Assembly (NCBI GenBank): GCA_021414025.1
Contig: JAIOPG010000008.1
Location: 1 to 64,000 of the forward strand
Direction of reading: 5' to 3'
From: Planctomycetota bacterium
GTDB lineage: Bacteria; Planctomycetota; Phycisphaerae; Phycisphaerales; SM1A02
DNA: 64,000 nucleotides
Each line of letters starts with the position of its first letter. Position 1 is the first letter of the stretch. The notes beneath the pieces were generated by a model that was given only the letters and a program-made list of their open reading frames with translations, did not search any database and was not told where the DNA came from. The translations under genes and the position numbers were made by a program. Of this stretch, positions 55,366-61,837 are shown piece after piece.

Positions 55366-56699
55366 GAGATCCTCCGTAGAACGACGGCGGCATTCTGTCC
55401 GCCCAAACTTGACGTGGTCACGACGATGGTCTTCAGTTTCGCATCGCGGGCGGCAATGGAGCCGGCGTCGACGCCCCCCTGCCTGCCGCCGTTAATCCGC
55501 GCCGGCAGCTTCTGCGACCGCAGGCACATCACCGCCACGCTGGCGGCGAGCGCGCCGAATCCCGCCCCGCAATTGCCCGTCGCCGGGGAGATGGTGACCA
55601 GGGGAATCTTCGCCAGGCTCGCGCCGAAGGCACGCGTCAAGCCGGCGGCCTCGCCCGCGTCGATGCCGGGCACGCCGCAACCAAAGGGAACGATGGCGTC
55701 GATCTCGCCCGGTTTCACGCCGGCCTCGTCCATCGCGGCCTCGATGGCCTGCGCAATGCCGGCGCCATCCGCCTCGGCGACGACTCCGATGGTGTCCTCG
55801 CACCAGCTCTGGCTCGCGCCGAAGCCGGCCATTTCCACCTCGATCTTGGCTCCGCGGGCGCGGGCGCTTTCAAGCTCCTCCAGCACCAGGATGCCGCCGC
55901 CCTCGCCGGCGATGCCGCCCGTGGCGTCGGCATCGAAGGGTCGGACGACCTTCGAGGGGTCGTCGTTGAGTGACGCCGTCGCCAGGCGCCCGGCGTAAAA
56001 CTGGCGCAGCACGCCCATCATGTTCACCTTGCTTTCCGCGCCGCCGGAAAGGCAGCAGATGGCGGAGTCGCGGCCGATCACGCGCATGCTCTCGCCGAGG
56101 GAGAGCAGCGAGCTCGCCTCGCCGCAGGTGATCGTGTTGGAGGGGCCCTGGCAATCATGAATGATGGAGACATGGCTCGCCAGCATGTTGGGCAGATATT
56201 TCAGCATCCACAGCGGCGTGATGTTCTGGATGCCGCTCTCGCCCCACTTCACGATGTCGATCTCGCCATCGGCGGTCTGGCTGGTGGCCAGGGCCATGGT
56301 CAATTCGTTTTCCTCGGCGGCGATCAAACCGGCACCGACATGGCAGCCCATCCGATCCGGCGGCAGCGTGACCTTGCCGTCGGCGGGCTCATGCGACTTG
56401 GTGATCAATCCCGCGTCCTTGACCGCTTCAAAGGCGGCCGCCACCGCGAGCTCGATGTCCCGCGCCATCACCTTGGTGGCCTTGCGGTGGCCCTTGGGCA
56501 CGTATTGCTTGATGTCCATCTGCTCTGCCGGCAGCTGCGCCACGAAGGGGCAGCAGAACCCGCTCATGTCGAAGGTGTCGCACAATCGCGCCCCGGAACG
56601 CCCTTCCATCAGGGCTTTCCAGAGTGATTCCATCCCCAGCCCGACCGCGGATGCGGTCCCGATTCCGGTGATGACGACTCGGCGATCCTTGCGGGACAT
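55362..56699 (-). CDS. Degenerate ketosynthase (KS-beta / chain-length-factor-like)
   Basis: 445 residues, thiolase fold, colinear with the downstream KS-alpha. It opens RRVVITGIGTASAVG and has the late GEGGGILVLEELESARARGA. The active-site cysteine position is occupied by Glu194 (GPSNTITCGEASS; a Cys lies two residues earlier). The HGTGT histidine is replaced by Phe339 (PFGCG), and the KSxxGH lysine and histidine by Ser371 and Asn376 (SPATGN). All three catalytic positions are thus changed, as in chain-length factors of type II polyketide systems. The ATG at 56699 is 9 bases after TACATT. Confidence 0.8.
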   Translation of the reverse strand: MSRKDRRVVITGIGTASAVGLGMESLWKALMEGRSGARLCDTFDMSGFCCPFVAQLPAEQMDIKQYVPKGHRKATKVMARDIELAVAAAFEAVKDAGLITKSHEPADGKVTLPPDRMGCHVGAGLIAAEENELTMALATSQTADGEIDIVKWGESGIQNITPLWMLKYLPNMLASHVSIIHDCQGPSNTITCGEASSLLSLGESMRVIGRDSAICCLSGGAESKVNMMGVLRQFYAGRLATASLNDDPSKVVRPFDADATGGIAGEGGGILVLEELESARARGAKIEVEMAGFGASQSWCEDTIGVVAEADGAGIAQAIEAAMDEAGVKPGEIDAIVPFGCGVPGIDAGEAAGLTRAFGASLAKIPLVTISPATGNCGAGFGALAASVAVMCLRSQKLPARINGGRQGGVDAGSIAARDAKLKTIVVTTSSLGGQNAAVVLRRIS

Positions 56700-56708
56700 G
56701 AAAGGGAG

Positions 56709-56714
56709 AATGTA
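56709..56714 (-). promoter_or_regulatory. -10-like TACATT, 9 nt before the KS-beta gene
   Basis: Minus-strand TACATT ends 9 bases before the ATG at 56699. It is likely the promoter of the KS-beta/KS-alpha/membrane-protein unit. Confidence 0.4.
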
Positions 56715-56766
56715 CCCAAGTTGGGCGGGCTCTGCGGCGATGAAGCGCTGGCGGGCGCCGCGTCGC

Positions 56767-58140
56767 TCAGCCGCCGAGGTGCTTCGCCACCAGCATGGCC
56801 ATCTCCAGCGACTGCTCGTAGTTGAGGCGCGGATCCACTCGGCTGCGGTAGGCGCCGGAGAGCTGTCCATCCTCAAGGCCGCGCGCACCGCCGGTGCACT
56901 CGGTCACGTTCTCGCCGGTGAGCTCGAAGTGCACGCCGCCCAGCCGGCTCGATTGCTTCTTGTGGATCTCGAAAGCCTGCTCGATCTCCGCGAGGATGTG
57001 GGCGAACTTGCGGGTCTTCACCTTGGTGCCCGCCTGCGGCCCGCCGGTCAGCGCCACGCTTTGCGTGTTGCCGTGCATGGGATCGCAGACCCAGAGCACG
57101 CGCGACTTGCTCTTGGCGACGGCATCGATCAGCGGCGGCAGGCTCTTGGCGATCTCGTGCGTGCCGAAGCGATGGATCAGCGTCAGGCGCCCCGGCTCGT
57201 TGGTCGGATTCAGCACGCGGATGATCTCCAGCAGCGTGGCTTCCTTGGTGCCCGGGCCCACCTTCACGGCGACGGGATTCTGGATGCCGCGGAAAAACTC
57301 GATGTGCGCGTTGCCCGGTTCCGCGGTGCGGTATCCGATCCAGGGCATGTGCGTCGAGAGGTCCCACCACCCCGCTCGATGCGGCACGGTGCGGGTCTGG
57401 GCCTGCTCGTAGGCCAGCACCAGTCCCTCATGGCTGGTGAAGAAATCCGTGCGGCGCATCTCGTGCACCGGGGCGCCGGCCAGCGTCTCCATGAAGCGCA
57501 GGCTCTGGCCGATCTCGCGGGTGATCTTCTGGTAGTCGTCACGCAGCGGGCTGTGTTGAACAAAATCCAGATCCCAATACTCCGGATGGTGCAGATCGGC
57601 GAAGCCGCCATCCACCAGCGAACGGATGAAGTTCAGCGTGAGGGCCGATCGGCTGTAGGCCTCGATCAGCCGCTGCGGATCGGGGGCGCGAGTCTTCTCG
57701 TGGAACTCCAGGCCATTGACCAGGTCGCCGCGGTAGGAATCCAGCTTGACGTCGCCGCGGGTCTCGAACTCATCGCTGCGCGGCTTGGCGTACTGCCCGG
57801 CGATGCGCCCGACGCGGATCACCGGCAGGCTGCCGCCGTGGGTCAGCACCAGGCTCATCTGCAGCAGAATCTTCAGCTTGGCGGCGATGACGGAGCTGCG
57901 GCACTCGTCGAACATCTCGGCGCAGTCGCCGCCTTGAAGCAGGAATCGACGGCCTTCAGCGGCATCCGCCAGCTGCGACTTCAGCGACTCGATCTCCCAG
58001 CTCGTGACCAGCGGCGGCAACTGGGAGAGCTCCGTCAGGGCGTGGTCCAGCACGGCCGGATCGGGATAGCGCGGCTGCTGCAGCACGGGGAAACGCTTCC
58101 AACTGTCGGGGGTCCATGAAGTGTTGTGGGAAGCGGACAT
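56767..58140 (-). CDS. 3-deoxy-7-phosphoheptulonate (DAHP) synthase, class II
   Basis: 457 residues. It is the first enzyme of the shikimate pathway, of the plant/actinobacterial class II type. It has RRFLLQGGDCAEMFDEC, SLPVIRVGRIAGQYAKPRS, LNFIRSLVDGGFADLHHPEYWDL, GPGTKEATLLEIIRVLNP, WVCDPMHGNT and HFELTGENVTECTGGARGL, and the C-terminal DPRLNYEQSLEMAMLVAKHL. The ATG at 58140 yields the usual tryptophan-rich SWTPDSWKRFPVLQQP start. It begins 29 bases after the tRNA-Leu 3' end with no promoter between, so the two are probably one transcript. Confidence 0.95.
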   Translation of the reverse strand: MSASHNTSWTPDSWKRFPVLQQPRYPDPAVLDHALTELSQLPPLVTSWEIESLKSQLADAAEGRRFLLQGGDCAEMFDECRSSVIAAKLKILLQMSLVLTHGGSLPVIRVGRIAGQYAKPRSDEFETRGDVKLDSYRGDLVNGLEFHEKTRAPDPQRLIEAYSRSALTLNFIRSLVDGGFADLHHPEYWDLDFVQHSPLRDDYQKITREIGQSLRFMETLAGAPVHEMRRTDFFTSHEGLVLAYEQAQTRTVPHRAGWWDLSTHMPWIGYRTAEPGNAHIEFFRGIQNPVAVKVGPGTKEATLLEIIRVLNPTNEPGRLTLIHRFGTHEIAKSLPPLIDAVAKSKSRVLWVCDPMHGNTQSVALTGGPQAGTKVKTRKFAHILAEIEQAFEIHKKQSSRLGGVHFELTGENVTECTGGARGLEDGQLSGAYRSRVDPRLNYEQSLEMAMLVAKHLGG

Positions 58141-58169
58141 GGTTTCTCTTTCGGCGCCGGTCAATCAAG

Positions 58170-58253
<84 letters not shown>

Positions 58254-58263
58254 GGCGATGGCG

Positions 58264-58269
58264 ATCCTA
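58264..58269 (-). promoter_or_regulatory. -10-like TAGGAT of the tRNA-Leu gene
   Basis: Minus-strand TAGGAT ends 10 bases before the mature 5' end of the tRNA. A TCGACA further upstream is too far (20-base spacer) to be a good -35. Confidence 0.35.
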
Positions 58270-58357
58270 GCACCGCTCGTTCGGGATCTTGTCGATAGCA
58301 TTGTGGCCACGTCTGGTTTCAAGCGAGTTCCAGCACCTCCATCGACCGAATCCCCCC

Positions 58358-58969
58358 ATGAGCCTCAGTCAAAACGCCTCACTTCATCTCGCCCCGCTGA
58401 TCAGCCGGATCCTGCTTTCGGTCATCGTCCTGCCCGCGGGTTACGTCTCGATTTTCCGCAGCTCCAACTTCACCGCCGATGAGGCCGCCCGCGTCGACTC
58501 CATGGGCAGCCCGGCAAAAATGATCGAGAACTCGGTCGAGAAGATCAAGCCCGCGGCGTGGCGCGTGGAGATTCCGGCTGCGGAAGAGAGCGCCCAGGGC
58601 GCTGACGGCGAGCATGCCATGCGCAACCTGAACCGACTGGCGCTGCGGCTGGACGACTCGAAAGTTCCGCAGCCTCTGATCGTCGCCTGGGTCTGCGTGA
58701 TTGCGGAACTCGTCGGCGGATTCATGCTGCTCCTGGGCCTGCTCACGCGCTGGTTCGCGCTGCTGCTCTTCGTCGGCGGCATCTTCCGGCTTGGATTGCT
58801 GACCTGGCCGCAGGTCCACGACGCGCTGCCCTGGGAGTGGACCGTCGGGCAGATGCATCTCTTCTCGGCGGCGCTGGCCGCGGTTCTGCTGGCGTTCTCG
58901 CTGGTCCTGACCGGCCCGGGAAAATTCTCGCTGGACCGCGCCTTCTTCGCCCGCAACGGCGCGGATTGA
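58358..58969 (+). CDS. DoxX-family membrane protein
   Basis: 203 residues with four predicted membrane spans: about 12-30, 107-126, 130-150 and 168-190. The spacing of PLIVAWVCVIAELVGGFMLLLGLLTRWFALLLFVGGIF follows the DoxX/DoxD pattern. An extracytoplasmic loop of about 70 residues separates spans 1 and 2. The role is uncertain; relatives associate with oxidative-stress or thiol systems. It precedes the VWA gene by 4 bases and so heads the PMF-module operon. The ATG at 58358 is the first that gives the hydrophobic N-terminus. Confidence 0.78.
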   Translation: MSLSQNASLHLAPLISRILLSVIVLPAGYVSIFRSSNFTADEAARVDSMGSPAKMIENSVEKIKPAAWRVEIPAAEESAQGADGEHAMRNLNRLALRLDDSKVPQPLIVAWVCVIAELVGGFMLLLGLLTRWFALLLFVGGIFRLGLLTWPQVHDALPWEWTVGQMHLFSAALAAVLLAFSLVLTGPGKFSLDRAFFARNGAD

Positions 58970-58973
58970 ACCC

Positions 58974-60035
58974 ATGTCCGAGCCCATGGCGAAATCGGGA
59001 GATCCCCACGCCGCGGCGATCGCCGACGACGTCCGCCGATTGGGCGGCCGCCACCGCGACGAGGGCGGCGCCCAGAAAGTTTTCGCCTGGAGCGCGGCAC
59101 TCGGGGCGCACGTGCTGCTGGCGCTGCTGGTGATCTCCGCCACGGTGACCGTGGTGCAGTACTCGCGCAAGGCCGTCGCGCCGCCGGTGCTGGTGCTGGA
59201 TTTCGAGCGGCCCGCCTACGCGCCGACGGCGAGCATCGCGACCGAGGCGGAGAGTGCGGCCGCTGCGGACTTCCGCCAGTCCGCCAACCTTCCCGCCGCG
59301 ACGGAGGCAAGCGACCAGTCGGTGTCGCAGTCGCAGGCGCTGCAGAGCGCCGTGGAACAGGCGCTGATCGCCGTGCGCCAGGTGCAGGCCCCGGTTTCGC
59401 TGGCGGCCCACGAGGTCGGTCAATTCAGCAACTCGCCCAAGGCGGTCACCATCAATTTCGCCGGACTCAAGGCCAGCAATGCGCGGCGCGTGGTCTACCT
59501 GGTCGACGCCAGCGGCAGCCTGGTGGGCACGTTCCCGCTGATCGTGGAGGAGCTCCGCAAAAGTCTGCAGCGACTCGATCCGAGACAGAGCTTCGGCGTG
59601 ATCTTCTTCCAGCGCGGCGAGGCGGTGACGGTTCCACCCGGCGGCACCCTGCAGCCGGCCACGCCGGAGCGCGTCAACGAGTCGATGAAGTGGATCGAGG
59701 CCAAGATGATTCCCTCGGGCCGCTCCAATCCCGTCGTGGCCTTCGAGGCCGCCATGGCCATGCATCCGGAGGTCATCTTCCTGCTTTCGTCCGACATCAC
59801 CGGCTCCGGCGAGTTCGAGATGTCGGAGGTCGCGCTGATGGCGGCGCTGGAGCGGCTGAATCCCGTCGATCCCGCGACCGGCCGTCGGCTGGCGCGGGTG
59901 CAGTGCATCCAGTTTCTTGATCCCGATCCGCTGGGTACCTTGCGGCGCATCGCCAAGGAGCATGGCGGCGAGGATGGATTCATCAGCATCACCCGCCAGG
60001 ATCTTGGCCTTGACCCCATGAGGAGCTCTCCATGA
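58974..60035 (+). CDS. Membrane-anchored von Willebrand factor A (VWA) protein
   Basis: 353 residues. A cytoplasmic tail of about 38 residues, one membrane span (about 38-62, TonB-like orientation) and a linker are followed by a VWA domain with the complete MIDAS start VVYLVDASGSLVG (Asp178, Ser180, Ser182) and a later FLLSSDITGSGEFE loop. It is presumably a metal-dependent protein-interaction module facing the periplasm. It overlaps the ExbB-like gene (ATGA). VWA proteins next to ExbB/ExbD genes are reminiscent of Bat/gliding- or Tol-like modules but do not match a named system. Confidence 0.82.
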   Translation: MSEPMAKSGDPHAAAIADDVRRLGGRHRDEGGAQKVFAWSAALGAHVLLALLVISATVTVVQYSRKAVAPPVLVLDFERPAYAPTASIATEAESAAAADFRQSANLPAATEASDQSVSQSQALQSAVEQALIAVRQVQAPVSLAAHEVGQFSNSPKAVTINFAGLKASNARRVVYLVDASGSLVGTFPLIVEELRKSLQRLDPRQSFGVIFFQRGEAVTVPPGGTLQPATPERVNESMKWIEAKMIPSGRSNPVVAFEAAMAMHPEVIFLLSSDITGSGEFEMSEVALMAALERLNPVDPATGRRLARVQCIQFLDPDPLGTLRRIAKEHGGEDGFISITRQDLGLDPMRSSP

Positions 60036-60814
60036 AGTTGAAACGCGTCGCGTCGTTGTCCGCCCTGCTCGCTCCGGCCCCGGCTGCGCTGGCCCAGGGT
60101 TTCGGAAGCATCTTCTTCGTCACCATGGAGAGCACCGCCGACGGCACGGGCCGCATCGACTGGCTCGGCAGCTCCATGATCTGGGCGCTGATCCTGCTCA
60201 GCGTGGTCAATGCCTACCTCATCTCGACGCTGTGGTTTCGCAACCAGCGCCGCCGGATTCTGCCCGAGCAGTTCGCCGACGAGATGGAGCGCATGCTGGA
60301 GGCCGGGCAGCACCAGCAGGCGGTCGAGCTGGCCGGCGCCGAGGTGAGCGACTACAGCGCCGTGCTCAGCGCCGCGCTGCGGCAGGCGCACTTGGGGCAC
60401 GCCGCGATGACCCGCGCCGCCGAGCAGGCCGGCGAGGAGGTGGCGGTGCGCCGCTTCCGCAAGCTGGAAGTGCTGCACGTGATGGGTCAGGTCAGCCCGA
60501 TGATTGGACTGCTGGGCACGGTCTACGGCGTGATCGTGGCCTTCCAGGCCATCGCCCACACCGGCGGCAACGCCGATCCGGTGACGCTGGCCTCAGGCAT
60601 CGGCACGGCGCTGGTCACCACCTTCTGGGGTCTGCTCATCGCGATCCCGGCACTGAGCGCCTACGCGACCATCCGCAACAAGGTCGACGCCTCCACGCTC
60701 GAGTCGGTGCGCCGCGTCGAGAAGGCGATCGGCCGCTTCGCGCCGGCGGAGTCCCGGGCAAATCCCGCCGCGGCCCACCGCGCGGCGCCGCCGCTGGCGA
60801 AGGTCGGCTCATGA
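60032..60814 (+). CDS. MotA/TolQ/ExbB proton-channel family protein
   Basis: 260 residues. Three membrane spans are seen at about 45-66, 150-172 and 190-215. The channel signature HVMGQVSPMIGLLGTVYGVIVAFQAIA and the second block LASGIGTALVTTFWGLLIAIPALSAYATIRNKVD are typical of TolQ/ExbB. A possible signal-like N-terminus precedes the first span. It provides the stator for the two ExbD-like partners encoded next, with ATGA overlaps at both ends. The C-terminal Ala/Pro tail is variable. Confidence 0.92.
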   Translation: MKLKRVASLSALLAPAPAALAQGFGSIFFVTMESTADGTGRIDWLGSSMIWALILLSVVNAYLISTLWFRNQRRRILPEQFADEMERMLEAGQHQQAVELAGAEVSDYSAVLSAALRQAHLGHAAMTRAAEQAGEEVAVRRFRKLEVLHVMGQVSPMIGLLGTVYGVIVAFQAIAHTGGNADPVTLASGIGTALVTTFWGLLIAIPALSAYATIRNKVDASTLESVRRVEKAIGRFAPAESRANPAAAHRAAPPLAKVGS

Positions 60815-61284
60815 AGAGCGTCTTCGCGCGCGGACCGGCGAAGCTCGAGGTGGCGATCATGCCCCTCATCGACGTCTGCATGCTGTTGATCGTCTTCTTC
60901 GCGCTGGTGTCGCAGATCGGCATCACCGACTTTGTGAAGATGAACCTGCCCAAGCCCACCCCCACCGCCGCGGTGCCGCCGCGCAACGAGCCGCGTCTGG
61001 TGATCAACGCGATCTCCGACGGCGAAGGGGCCGTGACCTCATGGCGCTTCTCGAGCTCGGATTACTCCGCCGACCCGGAGGGCGTCAAGCAGTTGAGCGA
61101 TGCGGTCGCGTCGGCGCTGCGCGGCACGCCCGCCAGCGAGGTGCACCTTCGCGCCGATTCGAATGTGAAGTACTCCTTCATCTCGCCGGTCCTGGACCAG
61201 GTGGGCCGGGCGGCGACCGCCGCGGTTCCGGGCCGGGCCGTGCGTTTGCGACTGGCCGTCCAGCCGGAGCGACGCGGTGGCTGA
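60811..61284 (+). CDS. ExbD/TolR-family protein (first of two)
   Basis: 157 residues with the N-terminal span and coupling aspartate in AIMPLIDVCMLLIVFFALVSQIG, then a periplasmic domain. It lies between ExbB and a second, divergent ExbD, a two-ExbD arrangement that suggests a hetero-oligomeric rotor. The ATG at 60811 overlaps the ExbB stop. Much longer open frames in this region belong to another reading frame of the ExbB gene. Confidence 0.88.
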   Translation: MKSVFARGPAKLEVAIMPLIDVCMLLIVFFALVSQIGITDFVKMNLPKPTPTAAVPPRNEPRLVINAISDGEGAVTSWRFSSSDYSADPEGVKQLSDAVASALRGTPASEVHLRADSNVKYSFISPVLDQVGRAATAAVPGRAVRLRLAVQPERRGG

Positions 61285-61837
61285 GGCGGCCTCGATCGCT
61301 GCGGCGTTGGAGCGGCTCGCTCGGGGCGAAGGCCCCGCGGAGTGCGTCGCACTTCCCCGCGACGACGGCTTCCGCGAGAAGCGCGCCCAGCGACGCTCGA
61401 AGCGCAGCATCACCCTCAACGTGATCTCGATGATCGACGTGACCTTTCTCATCCTGGTCTTCTTCGTCTGCACCACCAAGACGCTCGACCGCGAGGAGTT
61501 TCTGCGCACCGATCTCGCCCAGCGCGGCGCCGCCTTGGTCACGCCCACCGCGCTGGCCCTTGACGAGCCGCCGCTGCGCATCGAGCTGCTCCGCGAGGAG
61601 GGGCGCACCCGGATCCGGGTGATGGCGCCGATGTCGCAGCCCGATTCCTTCGAGCAGCTCTCCTCGCTCTTCGCCTCGAAGCTCTATTCCAAGGAAAATC
61701 CCTCCGGACTCTTTCCCTCCGACCATCCGATCGAATTGGCGCCGGCGAAGGATGTGCCTTGGGACGACGCGGTCGCGGCCTTCAACGGCTTGGTGCGCGC
61801 CGGCTACCAGCAGATCCACTTCGCGGGGGCGTCGTGA
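61277..61837 (+). CDS. ExbD/TolR-family protein (second, with N-terminal extension)
   Basis: 186 residues. A charged extension of about 45 residues precedes the span SITLNVISMIDVTFLILVFFVCTT with its conserved Asp (MIDV). The periplasmic domain follows (LRIELLREEGRTRIRVMA...). The start is GTG at 61277, overlapping the first exbD by 8 bases. It differs from its neighbour in length and sequence, so it is not a recent duplication. Confidence 0.88.
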   Translation: MAEAASIAAALERLARGEGPAECVALPRDDGFREKRAQRRSKRSITLNVISMIDVTFLILVFFVCTTKTLDREEFLRTDLAQRGAALVTPTALALDEPPLRIELLREEGRTRIRVMAPMSQPDSFEQLSSLFASKLYSKENPSGLFPSDHPIELAPAKDVPWDDAVAAFNGLVRAGYQQIHFAGAS

